Positions 34,890-44,728 of a DNA stretch of 64,000 nucleotides are shown piece after piece. Origin of the DNA: Virgibacillus indicus (GTDB lineage: Bacteria; Bacillota; Bacilli; Bacillales; Amphibacillaceae); NCBI RefSeq assembly GCF_002266285.1, contig NZ_NPMS01000001.1:806001-870000 (forward strand), given 5' to 3'. The notes below the pieces were generated by a model. That model had not been told where the DNA came from and made no database searches. It saw nothing but the letters and a program-made list of their open reading frames with translations. Both the position numbers and the translations under genes were made by a program. Position 1 is the first letter of the stretch. Every line of letters starts with the position of its first letter.

Positions 34890-36094
34890 TATTTATCATC
34901 CTTCATATCACGATCAATAAATTTCATTATTTTCTCAGCAACATCTCTTTTTCCTGCCAAAGCAACTTCATCCAACTGCTGATTTTTATTAACATATGTC
35001 ACTATGTTTGTGTCTTCACCAAAACCTGCACCTTCTGTTGATACATTATTAATGACAATCGCATCCAGATTCTTATTTTCCAGTTTTTTCATGCCATACT
35101 CAATAGGGTTTGTGGTTTCCGCTGCAAAGCCTGCCAAAAACTGATTTGTTTTTTTCTCTCCTAGTGATTGCAGAATATCCTTTGTTCGTACCATTTCCAC
35201 ATTCCAATCGCCGTCCTGCTTTTTCATTTTTTGATCATAGACCTGTTTCGGGCGATAATCTGCAACTGCTGCTGCTTTAATCACAATATTACTTGAAGGA
35301 AAGAACTTGTGCATTTCATCATACATTTCTTCAGCAGTAGTCACATTGATCCGGTTTATCCGCTTATTGGAAACTTCCAATTCCGTTGGACCTGCAACAA
35401 GCGTTACCTCCGCCCCAAATTTTGCTGCTGCTTCCGCTAAAGCAATTCCCATTTTTCCTGATGATCTATTGGTGAAAAATCGGACCGGATCGATTTGTTC
35501 ACGAGTTGGCCCTGCAGAGATCAGAACTTTCTTTCCTGAGAACAGTTTATTATCATACTGATGATTCTTAACAGCCTTAATGATACTTTCAGGTTCTTCC
35601 AGCCTTCCTTTTCCAACATATCCGCAGGCAAGGTAGCCATCACCTGGTTCGATAAAATGGTATCCCCATTCTTCCAGCTGCTTCATATTTTTCATAACAG
35701 CAGGATGGGCATACATATGAACATTCATTGCCGGGGCTATATATACATCTGCTTGGGTTGCGAGCATAGTTGTAGAAAGCATATCATCAGCAATGCCATT
35801 TGAAACTTTACCAATTATATTGGCAGTTGCCGGAGCAATGAGAACAATATCTGCCCAATCTGCCAAGTCAATATGAGCAATCTTTGCTGGATCTTTTTCA
35901 TCAAATGTATCGGTGTAAACAGGATTTCTGGATAATGCCTGGAATGTCAGCGGAGGAACAAATTTAGCAGCACTCTCTGTCATTATTACTTTTACGTTGG
36001 CACCCTGCTGTGTTAATTTACTTGTCAAGGCACATGCCTTATATACTGCAATGCCGCCTGATACTCCCAATAAAATGTTTTTACCTGCTACCAT
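34889..36094 (-). CDS. coaBC: Bifunctional phosphopantothenoylcysteine decarboxylase / phosphopantothenate-cysteine ligase CoaBC
   Basis: Performs two steps of coenzyme A synthesis. The 401-residue protein begins with the flavin-dependent CoaC half (KNILLGVSGGIAVYKA at the front, APAMNVHMYAHPAV and the active-site cysteine in GYLACGYVGKGRL). The CoaB ligase half from about residue 188 begins KKVLISAGPTREQIDPVRF and contains AAAVADYRPK. GAGAGGAGTCAAATA precedes the ATG. A terminator and a repeat upstream separate it from rpoZ. Confidence 0.97.
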   Translation of the reverse strand: MVAGKNILLGVSGGIAVYKACALTSKLTQQGANVKVIMTESAAKFVPPLTFQALSRNPVYTDTFDEKDPAKIAHIDLADWADIVLIAPATANIIGKVSNGIADDMLSTTMLATQADVYIAPAMNVHMYAHPAVMKNMKQLEEWGYHFIEPGDGYLACGYVGKGRLEEPESIIKAVKNHQYDNKLFSGKKVLISAGPTREQIDPVRFFTNRSSGKMGIALAEAAAKFGAEVTLVAGPTELEVSNKRINRINVTTAEEMYDEMHKFFPSSNIVIKAAAVADYRPKQVYDQKMKKQDGDWNVEMVRTKDILQSLGEKKTNQFLAGFAAETTNPIEYGMKKLENKNLDAIVINNVSTEGAGFGEDTNIVTYVNKNQQLDEVALAGKRDVAEKIMKFIDRDMKDDK

Positions 36095-36291
36095 TTATTT
36101 GACTCCTCTCAGTTTCTAATTTTTCAAAAGGAAATATTACTTTTATAAACATTTTTTAGAAAATAGCTCTTTTTTAAAAAAATGATACAATTTAGCCTGA
36201 CTTTCGAACGTCCACTTAAAGTCATTCATGCTCTAGTTTATTTATATCATATTTCAGGCATAACATCTTCCCGGAAAGGCTGTATATATAT

Positions 36292-36330
36292 AAAAAGTCC
36301 CTCGCAAACAAAGCGAGGGACTTTTTCATG
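36292..36330 (-). terminator. Terminator of the remA-gmk-rpoZ unit
   Basis: AAAAAGTCCCTCGC and GCGAGGGACTTTTT form a perfect stem followed on the minus strand by TTTTTATATATA. It lies about 210 bp after the rpoZ stop, beyond the family C repeat, so the repeat would be part of the transcript. Confidence 0.93.
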
Positions 36331-36375
36331 AGGTAAGAAAGTATAAAGAATTGTCAGTAGTAAATTCTTGGACAT

Positions 36376-36536
36376 AAACAGCCACGTCCAGCTCCAGCGC
36401 CCAGCGACTAGCGAGACTTCCCTCACCTTCGTACGATAAGTCAACATCGGCTCCTTACGGTCGCCGTGTTTCCTTTATCTCCTACGGCTCAGTCCAGTCC
36501 GTACGTCACTAAACGGGCGCTTACGCTTTTGCTCGT
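36376..36536. repeat. Dispersed repeat family C, short copy (C2)
   Basis: About 160 bp matching the ends of 32168-32478 closely, without most of its middle. On the minus strand it begins two or three bases after the rpoZ stop and contains the hairpin CGGC-GCCG and the conserved CTGAGCCGTAGGAGATAAAG. Confidence 0.85.
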
Positions 36537-36538
36537 TA

Positions 36539-37374
<836 letters not shown>

Positions 37375-37387
37375 TCAAGCAGAATTC

Positions 37388-37648
37388 CTACTCATCCGAG
37401 ATCTCATCATGACTCAGCACCCGCTGACCGACCGTTTCCGGCTGAACTGCAGATAACACAACATGGTCACTGTCCGTGATAATAACAGCTCTTGTCCGTC
37501 TGCCGTATGTTGCATCTACTAATTTATTGTTATCCCTTGCTACAGTAATAATTCTTTTGATTGGAGCTGATTCCGGTGACACAATGGAAATCACCCGATT
37601 AGCAGAAACAACATTTCCAAATCCTATATTAATTAATTGTAAACCCAA
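37388..37648 (-). CDS. remA: Extracellular matrix regulator RemA
   Basis: DNA-binding protein that in B. subtilis activates biofilm matrix operons and osmoprotection genes, acting as an oligomeric ring. The 86 residues include [35 protein letters not shown] and [19 protein letters not shown] in family order. The start is TTG at 37648, with AGGGGGGCG seven bases upstream, which gives an N-terminus aligned with the family. The promoter at 37693-37722 precedes it. Confidence 0.95.
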   Translation of the reverse strand: MGLQLINIGFGNVVSANRVISIVSPESAPIKRIITVARDNNKLVDATYGRRTRAVIITDSDHVVLSAVQPETVGQRVLSHDEISDE

Positions 37649-37692
37649 AATGACGCCCCCTATACATACTTAAAACCTACACTTCTATATAT

Positions 37693-37722
37693 AATATATT
37701 TATTATAAATACAAACCTGCAA
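37693..37722 (-). promoter_or_regulatory. Candidate sigma-A promoter of remA-gmk-rpoZ
   Basis: Minus-strand TTGCAG (37717-37722) and TATATT (37693-37698) have an 18-bp spacer in a very AT-rich stretch between yicC and remA. Other registers are possible. Confidence 0.5.
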
Positions 37723-37735
37723 AAAACTCAAATGT

Positions 37736-38617
37736 TTATTCAATATTTTGCACTTGTTCCTTAATTTTTTCAATCTCACCCTTCAGTAAAACCGTGCTTT
37801 CACTTATTTCAGGATCCGTTGATTTTGAACCAATTGTATTTGTTTCCCGATGCATTTCCTGAGCAATAAAGTCGAGTTTCCGGCCGATAACACCGCCGTT
37901 GTTAATAGTTTCTGAAAAATGTTCCAAATGGCTTAACAGTCGAGTTATTTCTTCAGTGATATCTCCCTTTTCTGCCAAGAGTACGATTTCCTGATGCAAA
38001 CGGGCATCATCCACCAGATCCAGATCTGCAATTTGAGCTTCGACTCTTTTTTTAATTCTCTCACGATATGCTTCTACTGCATATTCGCGCCTTTCACTCA
38101 GAAGTGAAACGGTATTCTTGATCTTCTGCATTCGTTTTTCAAGATCACACTGCAGGAAACCCCCTTCTTCCTTCCGCATTTCAAGAACCTGTTCACAAGC
38201 TTGTTCCGTATTTTTTAAAACAAGATCCTTTAAATTATCCGGTTGATCTTCTATTTCCTGTACAGTAATCATTTCTGGAAAAGAAGTCAGTAATGTAACC
38301 GGGATGTCACCAGCAAGACTATAACGGTCTTTGACTTCACTTATTTGCTGAATAAACTGATCCATTAACTCCCAATCCGTAATCAGCTTCTTTTGAACAA
38401 AGCCCTCCCCTTCTATTCCAATATAAACTTCTACCCTGCCACGTTCAAAATAAGAATTTATGATTCTCTTGATTTTATCTTCGAGGAATAGAAATGTCCT
38501 GGGGATTTTGACGGAGAAGTCCAAATAGCGGTGGTTTACACTTCTTATTTCAACTGTTATTACAGTATTACCTAAATTCTCCTGAGATCTGCCAAAGCCA
38601 GTCATACTTATTGCCAT
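37736..38617 (-). CDS. yicC: YicC/YloC family endoribonuclease
   Basis: Member of the YicC family, described as endoribonucleases that act on mRNA or sRNA. The start ATG at 38617 gives 293 residues beginning MAISMTGFGRSQ; GGATGTG is 7 bases upstream, and an in-frame TTG farther up is rejected. Landmarks are SVNHRYLDFSVKIPR near residues 27-41, the C-terminal DUF1732 part GRKLDFIAQEMHRETNTIGSK and the end KGEIEKIKEQVQNIE. It is next to remA and gmk, as in B. subtilis. Confidence 0.93.
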   Translation of the reverse strand: MAISMTGFGRSQENLGNTVITVEIRSVNHRYLDFSVKIPRTFLFLEDKIKRIINSYFERGRVEVYIGIEGEGFVQKKLITDWELMDQFIQQISEVKDRYSLAGDIPVTLLTSFPEMITVQEIEDQPDNLKDLVLKNTEQACEQVLEMRKEEGGFLQCDLEKRMQKIKNTVSLLSERREYAVEAYRERIKKRVEAQIADLDLVDDARLHQEIVLLAEKGDITEEITRLLSHLEHFSETINNGGVIGRKLDFIAQEMHRETNTIGSKSTDPEISESTVLLKGEIEKIKEQVQNIE

Positions 38618-38664
38618 TTTGTTCACATCCAATACGTACAGTTAAATAATTACCACAATATCTT

Positions 38665-38693
38665 ATTATATCAATGTTTTGGCAAAATAGAAA
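38665..38693 (-). promoter_or_regulatory. Candidate extended -10 promoter of yicC
   Basis: Minus-strand TGATATAAT (TATAAT at 38665-38670) fits an extended -10. The -35 region at 17 bp is poor. It lies directly after the terminator of the P-type ATPase gene. Confidence 0.5.
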
Positions 38694-38727
38694 ACCCGAA
38701 ATACGATTGAACTATATTTCGGGTCTG
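38694..38727 (-). terminator. Terminator of the P-type ATPase gene
   Basis: ACCCGAAATA and TATTTCGGGT form a stem with an 11-base loop, followed on the minus strand by TTTCTATTTT. Confidence 0.88.
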
Positions 38728-38733
38728 CAAATT

Positions 38734-41388
38734 TTATTTTTTTGTGAAACCAAACAGTACAGTTGGCAATGCGCTCATTGCAATGATAAGCATCCAATCT
38801 CTTACACCTAAAAACGTTGTATGGAAAATCGGCTGCAATGGCTCCCAGTAAATAACAACCAATAATAGCAGCAAGGAAGAAATTACAGCTAATAACAGAT
38901 ACACATTCTCAAAAGGATTTCTTGAAAATATTGAATGTTCACTGCGACAGTCAAAAACATGTATTAACTGTGCCATTACTAAAGTGGTGAATGCTACAGT
39001 TTGTCCATAAATCAGGTTGTCGGGATTATTTTGATAAGTAACCATAAAGGCAATCAATGTTACAATACCAATCAAGATTCCCCGGCTGATAATTTTATAG
39101 CCCAGTCCCCTGGCAAACACACCTTCTCTTGGGTTCCTGGGACTTCTTTTCATTACATCACCCTCAGATTTATCCAGTCCCAGCGCCATTGCAGGAAGAC
39201 CATCTGTAACCAGATTCACCCATAATATCTGTACAGGTACCAAAGGCAATGGAAGTGCCAAAAGCATTGCAAACAGCATAACCAGTATTTCTCCGACATT
39301 GGAGGCGAGTAAATACCTGATAAATTTCCGGATATTTTCATATATATTTCTTCCTTCCTGAATAGCTGATTTAATTGTTGCGAAATTATCATCCATTAAA
39401 ATTAAGGAGGAAGCCTCTTTCGTTACATCCGTTCCATTAATCCCCATACTGATCCCGATATCGCTTGCCTTTATTGCCGGAGCATCATTGACACCATCCC
39501 CGGTCATTGCCACAATATGCCCCTTTTCCTGAAATGCTTTTACGATTTTCAGTTTATGTTCAGGGGTTACTCTGGCGAATACATAAGTATCCTCAATAAC
39601 ATCTTCAAGTTCATTCATGGACATTTGATTTAATTGATAACCCTCTACAACCAGTCCATTTTCTGGAAGCAGGTTTAAATTTTTCGCAATCGCCCTTGCA
39701 GTCTTCACATGATCTCCTGTAATCATAACGGTTTTAATTCCAGCTTGTCTGCATTCCTCAATGGCGGATTTGACTTCTTTTCTGGGTGGATCTATCATTC
39801 CGAATAATCCGATAATTGTTAAATCTTTTTCCAGAAAAGCTGAATCAAGAGGCACATCCCTGGAGATTGGTTTCATTCCGATTGCTATTGTTCTAAGTGC
39901 TTTATCTGCCATGCTGTTAATTGCCTGATTAAATTCATTCTTATCATTTTCCTTCAGCAGTTTCCTTCCATTCGTGTCAATAAAATAGGAGGATCTTGGC
40001 AGAAGCACATCCGGAGCTCCTTTTGTTATCATAAATCGCATATTATTTTCATCTTCCACTATTACACTCATACGTTTTCGATCAGAATCAAATGGAAGCT
40101 CTTTAATTACTTGAAATTTTTTACCAGTTACTGCCTTTAATCCAATTTTCCTTGCTGCAACTAGAAGCGCACCGTCTGTCGGGTCACCATCTATATAGTA
40201 TTTTCCTTTTTTCACATTCAGTGAGGCGTTATTGCAAAGCATGCCATATAAAAGCATCGACTCCAGATTTGGCAGACTTGGATCCACTTTTTCCTTATTT
40301 AGAAAGTAATCACCCCGTATGTCATACCCATCACCTGTCACATACAAATGCTCTCCGTTGAGGTAAATCTCTTTAACTGTCATTTGGTTTTCGGTCATTG
40401 TTCCTGTCTTATCCGAGCAGATTACAGAAGCACAGCCTAAGGTTTCAACAGCTGATAATTTTCGAACGATTGCTTTTTTTCTTATCATGCGCTGTACACC
40501 TAACGAAAGGGCAACTGTCACGATAGCAGGCAGCCCCTCAGGTATTGCTGCTACTGCAAGGGAAACCCCTGCAAGAAACATATTGTATATCGGATGACCC
40601 TGAAGGACCCCTAGTGCTACAACCACAGCTGTTAAAAATAAGGCAACAGCTATTAAAATTTTTCCAAGCTCTGCCAGTTTGCGTTCCAATGGTGTAATTG
40701 CTTTTTTCGTGCTTACCATCAGTGATGCAATTTGTCCCATAACGGTATTCATACCTGTTCCAACTACAATTCCGACACCGGATCCCCTAGTCACTAATGT
40801 TCCCATAAAGCCCATATTGATCTGATCCTGTGCATCAAGACTATCTGTAACTATTGCTGTAGCATGTTTCATCACAGGCAGTGATTCTCCTGTAAGTGCT
40901 GATTCCTCTGTTTCCATACTGTTAGATTTTACAATCCGGATATCTGCAGGAACACGGTCACCACTTGAAACTTTTATAATATCGCCAACAACAACTTCCT
41001 TTGAAAGTATTTTTTCCCATCTTTCCTCCCTGAGCACCGTTGCCATTGGTGCAGATAGTTCTTTAAGTTTGTCCAATGATTTCTCAGCCTTCTGTTCCTG
41101 AAAAAAACCGATGAAACCATTTACCAGCACAATGACCATGATTGCTATTGCATCAATAAACTCTCCCAGGAGACCAGCAATTAATGTTGCCGCAAGCAGT
41201 ACCAGGACCATAAAATCCTGAAATTGCTTTAAAAATATCAGCCACTTGGATATGTTTTTTTGACTTTCTAGAACGTTTTGGCCATATTGCTTCCGGCGCT
41301 CATCTACCTGTTTTGAAGTAAGTCCTCTGTTTGTTGTTACATGTAGCTTTTGTTCGACACGGTCTACATCTAATTGATACCATCTCAT
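38734..41388 (-). CDS. Calcium-transporting P-type ATPase (PMR1/YloB type)
   Basis: P2A-type ATPase that exports calcium, related to B. subtilis YloB. The start ATG at 41388, nine bases after GGAGG, gives 884 residues; an in-frame ATG at 41421 lacks a ribosome site. Landmarks in order: ALTGESLPV (actuator), the transport-site segment AAIPEGLPAIV, the phosphorylation motif CSDKTGTMTEN, KGAPDVLLPR, MTGDGVNDAPAIK, and the transmembrane LWVNLVTDGLPAMALG with metal ligands N and D. About ten membrane segments are present. It is divergent from rqcH. Confidence 0.94.
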   Translation of the reverse strand: MRWYQLDVDRVEQKLHVTTNRGLTSKQVDERRKQYGQNVLESQKNISKWLIFLKQFQDFMVLVLLAATLIAGLLGEFIDAIAIMVIVLVNGFIGFFQEQKAEKSLDKLKELSAPMATVLREERWEKILSKEVVVGDIIKVSSGDRVPADIRIVKSNSMETEESALTGESLPVMKHATAIVTDSLDAQDQINMGFMGTLVTRGSGVGIVVGTGMNTVMGQIASLMVSTKKAITPLERKLAELGKILIAVALFLTAVVVALGVLQGHPIYNMFLAGVSLAVAAIPEGLPAIVTVALSLGVQRMIRKKAIVRKLSAVETLGCASVICSDKTGTMTENQMTVKEIYLNGEHLYVTGDGYDIRGDYFLNKEKVDPSLPNLESMLLYGMLCNNASLNVKKGKYYIDGDPTDGALLVAARKIGLKAVTGKKFQVIKELPFDSDRKRMSVIVEDENNMRFMITKGAPDVLLPRSSYFIDTNGRKLLKENDKNEFNQAINSMADKALRTIAIGMKPISRDVPLDSAFLEKDLTIIGLFGMIDPPRKEVKSAIEECRQAGIKTVMITGDHVKTARAIAKNLNLLPENGLVVEGYQLNQMSMNELEDVIEDTYVFARVTPEHKLKIVKAFQEKGHIVAMTGDGVNDAPAIKASDIGISMGINGTDVTKEASSLILMDDNFATIKSAIQEGRNIYENIRKFIRYLLASNVGEILVMLFAMLLALPLPLVPVQILWVNLVTDGLPAMALGLDKSEGDVMKRSPRNPREGVFARGLGYKIISRGILIGIVTLIAFMVTYQNNPDNLIYGQTVAFTTLVMAQLIHVFDCRSEHSIFSRNPFENVYLLLAVISSLLLLLVVIYWEPLQPIFHTTFLGVRDWMLIIAMSALPTVLFGFTKK

Positions 41389-41486
41389 CTGCGCATTCCT
41401 CCAAATTAGCTGCTTTTCCATTACGTTTGTAAAATCCTCTTTTATACTTCTTATGAAAATCTATGCAGTCTAGTCCAAAAAAATGC

Positions 41487-41492
41487 TATAAT
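41487..41492 (+). promoter_or_regulatory. Candidate extended -10 of the rqcH promoter
   Basis: TGCTATAAT places TATAAT at 41487-41492 with the upstream TG of an extended -10. Initiation would fall about 12 bp before the ATG at 41512, giving a very short leader. The -35 region (TGCAGT) is weak. Confidence 0.5.
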
Positions 41493-41511
41493 TGCGCATG
41501 AGGTGATTCTA

Positions 41512-43221
41512 ATGCCATTTGATGGTATTGTTACACGAGCAGTAACTGAGGAAATAAAAGAAGAACTAATCCCGGGAAAAATAACAAAAATTTATCAGCC
41601 AACAGAGACAGAGCTGGTTTTCACCATACGCAGCCAGGGGAAAAATCATACATTATTATTATCAATTCACCCAACGTATGCCCGATTTCACTTGACTGAG
41701 GATAAATACACAAATCCAAAAGAGCCTCCCATGTTTTGTATGGTACTGCGCAAGCATCTATCAGGGGCTGTGATTGAACAGATTGAACAACACGGGATGG
41801 AAAGAATCGTAACATTCTCTATTAAAACGAGAAATGAGATAGGTGATACAACTTATAAAACTTTAGTGATTGAGTTAATGGGTAAGCATAGTAATGTAAT
41901 GCTGATAGATAAAGAAAAAGGACATATCATCGACAGCTTAAAGCATGTATCTGTATCCCAGAACCGGTATCGCACCATAATGCCCGGTCATGATTATAAA
42001 CTCCCTCCAATGCAGGATAAGTTAAATCCGCTTGAGATTGATGGAGAATCATTTATAAAAAAACTAGACTTTAATGCTGGTAAAATCGACACTCAGATTG
42101 TCAGTATGCTGGTCGGTTTCTCACCATTTATCGCAAAAGAACTTGTAAGCCGTGCGAATCTTGGATCTCCCGATTTCTATATGAAGAAATTTCTTGAAAT
42201 TCAGGATCAGCTAAACAACAAACAGTTTACCCCGGCTATTTACCAGAACCATAAGGAAGATTTTCATGTACTTACAATTACATCCTTTATAGGAGATAAA
42301 GAACTATTTTCAGCAACAAATTCGATGCTGGATCAGTTCTATTCAGGAAAAGCAGAACGGGATCGTGTAAAGCAGCAAGCAAAGGATTTATACCGTTTTC
42401 TAAAAAATGAAAGAGATAAAAATGAGCGGAAGATGAAAAAGCATAAGAAAACTATAAAAAAAGCTGAGGGTGCTGAGCGTTTTCAAAAACTCGGTGAATT
42501 GCTTACTGCACATATGCATCTGGTGAAACAGGGAGATTCATCTGTAACGGTTCTCGATTATTATGATCCGGAGCAAAATGAGTTAACAATTGAATTAAAT
42601 ACGCATAAATCTCCAAGCGAGAATGCACAGGGGTTCTATAAAACCTATCAAAAATTAAAGACATCAAAACGGGTTATTGAAAAAGAGATAATGAAAACAC
42701 AAGAGGAAATTAATTATTTGGAACAGTTAATGCAGCAAATAGATGTTGCAAGTGTTGAGGATATAGAAGAGATTCGTCAGGAACTTCGCGAGGAAGGGTA
42801 CTTAAAGAAGCAATCAAAAAAAGGAAAACTGAAAAATAAACCAAAAAAACCTGTACCTGAAGAATACATAGCTACAGATGGCACACCAATATTTGTAGGT
42901 AAAAACAACAAACAAAATGAATATGTAACAACAAAGCTTGCCCATCGTGACGATATATGGCTTCATACAAAGGATATACCTGGTTCCCATGTAATTATCC
43001 GTTCTAAGAATCCGAGTGAGGAAACATTGGCTGAGGCTGCTAAGATCGCAGCATATTTCAGCAAATCACAAGCCTCCTCTGCTGTTCCAGTTGACTATAC
43101 GAAGGTCCGCCATGTAAAAAAACCGAATGGGGCGAAACCGGGTTTTGTTATTTATGATAATCAGAAAACATTATTTGTTACACCAGACAAAAAACTGACC
43201 GAACTGCTAAAAAAGAAATAA
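41512..43221 (+). CDS. rqcH: Rqc2 homolog RqcH (NFACT family, FbpA/YloA)
   Basis: Binds stalled 50S subunits and recruits Ala-tRNA to add alanine tails that mark incomplete peptides for degradation; it was earlier named a fibronectin-binding protein. The start ATG at 41512 after GAGGTGATTCTA gives 569 residues beginning MPFDGIVTRAV. It has the NFACT-N part with EPPMFCMVLRKHLSG and RNEIGD, a long coiled coil (about 260-430) and the NFACT-R domain with RDDIWLHTKDIPGSHVII near residue 480. It is read on the plus strand, with a strong terminator after it. Confidence 0.95.
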   Translation: MPFDGIVTRAVTEEIKEELIPGKITKIYQPTETELVFTIRSQGKNHTLLLSIHPTYARFHLTEDKYTNPKEPPMFCMVLRKHLSGAVIEQIEQHGMERIVTFSIKTRNEIGDTTYKTLVIELMGKHSNVMLIDKEKGHIIDSLKHVSVSQNRYRTIMPGHDYKLPPMQDKLNPLEIDGESFIKKLDFNAGKIDTQIVSMLVGFSPFIAKELVSRANLGSPDFYMKKFLEIQDQLNNKQFTPAIYQNHKEDFHVLTITSFIGDKELFSATNSMLDQFYSGKAERDRVKQQAKDLYRFLKNERDKNERKMKKHKKTIKKAEGAERFQKLGELLTAHMHLVKQGDSSVTVLDYYDPEQNELTIELNTHKSPSENAQGFYKTYQKLKTSKRVIEKEIMKTQEEINYLEQLMQQIDVASVEDIEEIRQELREEGYLKKQSKKGKLKNKPKKPVPEEYIATDGTPIFVGKNNKQNEYVTTKLAHRDDIWLHTKDIPGSHVIIRSKNPSEETLAEAAKIAAYFSKSQASSAVPVDYTKVRHVKKPNGAKPGFVIYDNQKTLFVTPDKKLTELLKKK

Positions 43222-43226
43222 AGAAG

Positions 43227-43271
43227 AAGCGGATGATAATGTCGTAGTACTGACAATATCATCCGCTATAT
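43227..43271. terminator. Terminator between rqcH and ohr
   Basis: AGCGGATGATA and TATCATCCGCT form a long stem, with TGTC/GACA continuing it toward the loop, between the convergent ends of rqcH and ohr. Confidence 0.88.
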
Positions 43272-43274
43272 TAT

Positions 43275-43697
43275 TTAAACCGCCTTTGGATTCAGTTTTA
43301 CTTCTATATTTCCTCTTGTTGCTTTCGAGTAAGGGCAAAATTGATGTGCAGCTTCTGCCAGTTCTTCCGCTTCCTCCGGGCTGACTCCTTCGATATTGAT
43401 GTTTAATGTAACACCAATCTTAAACCCATTATCTTCTGGATCTTTCATGAAACTAACTTCTGCAGTAGTCTCAGAGTCAATCTTCTTATTTTGCTCACCC
43501 GCAACATGGCTTAATGCTCCATCATAACAAGCGGCATAACCAGCGGCAAAAAGTTGTTCAGGGTTGGAACCTTTATCTTTTTTGTTTGCTGCACGATTCA
43601 CCAGATTCAGATCAATCAGCCCGTCATCTGATTTAACATGGCCTTCTCGCCCATTTTTCGCTGTTGCTTTTGAAGTAAACAGAACTTCACTCATCAT
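43275..43697 (-). CDS. ohr: Organic hydroperoxide resistance protein, Ohr/OsmC family
   Basis: Thiol peroxidase that reduces organic hydroperoxides. The 140-residue protein shows the Ohr subgroup pattern: VNRAANKKDKGSNPEQLFAAGYAACY with the reactive cysteine near residue 58, and the second cysteine in HQFCPYSKATRGN near 122. AAAGGAG precedes two adjacent ATG codons (43697 or 43694). No OhrR (MarR type) gene is near. A LysR regulator lies 58 bp upstream on the same strand and may be cotranscribed. Confidence 0.94.
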   Translation of the reverse strand: MMSEVLFTSKATAKNGREGHVKSDDGLIDLNLVNRAANKKDKGSNPEQLFAAGYAACYDGALSHVAGEQNKKIDSETTAEVSFMKDPEDNGFKIGVTLNINIEGVSPEEAEELAEAAHQFCPYSKATRGNIEVKLNPKAV

Positions 43698-43755
43698 AAC
43701 ACTCCTTTAAAGTATGTCCTGCTTTTGGTCTTCCCAAATAAAACAGATCTAAACA

Positions 43756-44616
43756 TTAAAGAAAGGTCCGGTTTGTTAAAACTTGGATAAATTGATCAAC
43801 CTGCGGGAGTTTCCTTGCACCTTCCTGAAAACAAACCCAGGTATCTCTTGTTACCAGTTGATTCTCAAGCTTTAGGGGAATATGAGGGTACTCTTCTTTC
43901 ATGGAATCGGAAACACTTTCAGGCAGTACTGCCATTCCTATTCCCTGTTTCATAAACTGCTTGCATGTCTCAATTTGGTCAACCGTAATTGTCCTTAATG
44001 GTTTTATCTCATCTTGATGATGATATAGCCAGTTATCCACAAGCTCATGCATACTGTCATCACTACTGAATGAGATCAGCGGACGTTCTTTTAATTGACC
44101 TTCAGGAAATGGCTCAGTATCAAAAATGTATAAAGGATCATCAAACAATCGGATGCTTGTGCTTTCCTTCAGCTTTTCTCCTCGAATGATACAAACATGA
44201 TAATTTTTATGATTCCGTTTAATGTCTTCACTAATTCCTGTCACCAGGTCGATGGCAACTTTTGGGAAATCTGAGGTAAACTCCCCTAAAATCGCCGGAA
44301 GAAAACGCTGGCTTACCAACGAAGAACAGGCAATGGATAAGGTGCCCTGCACCTCTTTGCTAGACTCAGCAATTTTATTTTTTATTGCCTCTTCTCTCAG
44401 GCAAACTGCTCTTGCATGCTCTAAAATCATTTCACCACTTGGAGTCAGACGCAACTGTTTCGGTGTACGAATAAAAATATCTTGACCAAAATATTCCTCA
44501 ATATATTTAAGACGCTGTGTAACTGCCGGCTGTGAAATTAATATCGCTTTTGCTGTTCCACGAATTGTTCCAATTTCATTCAATTTTAATAATAATTCAT
44601 AGTCATCTATTTTCAT
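43756..44616 (-). CDS. LysR family transcriptional regulator
   Basis: DNA-binding regulator of unknown target. The start ATG at 44616, with GAGG upstream, gives 286 residues beginning MKIDDYELLLKLNEIGTIRGTAKAI; the longer frame has no ribosome site. The N-terminal winged helix includes ISQPAVTQRLKYIEEYFGQDIFIR near residues 28-51. The remainder is a periplasmic-binding-like effector domain from about residue 88 with GIGMAVLPESV near its end. It sits between ohr and a divergent methyltransferase gene; LysR proteins often control divergent neighbours, so the methyltransferase gene is a possible target. Confidence 0.9.
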   Translation of the reverse strand: MKIDDYELLLKLNEIGTIRGTAKAILISQPAVTQRLKYIEEYFGQDIFIRTPKQLRLTPSGEMILEHARAVCLREEAIKNKIAESSKEVQGTLSIACSSLVSQRFLPAILGEFTSDFPKVAIDLVTGISEDIKRNHKNYHVCIIRGEKLKESTSIRLFDDPLYIFDTEPFPEGQLKERPLISFSSDDSMHELVDNWLYHHQDEIKPLRTITVDQIETCKQFMKQGIGMAVLPESVSDSMKEEYPHIPLKLENQLVTRDTWVCFQEGARKLPQVDQFIQVLTNRTFL

Positions 44617-44728
44617 TATAATTTTTCCTCTATTCAGATAAGTAATTGTTATTACTTTCAATTATATAATAGTATTTTACTTATTGCATTAATAAACATA
44701 GTATATTATTAAGAAGGGAGATACGATT

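Noticed and set aside
36247..36447. 66-residue minus-strand frame
   Set aside because: It spans the terminator at 36292-36330 and part of a repeat.
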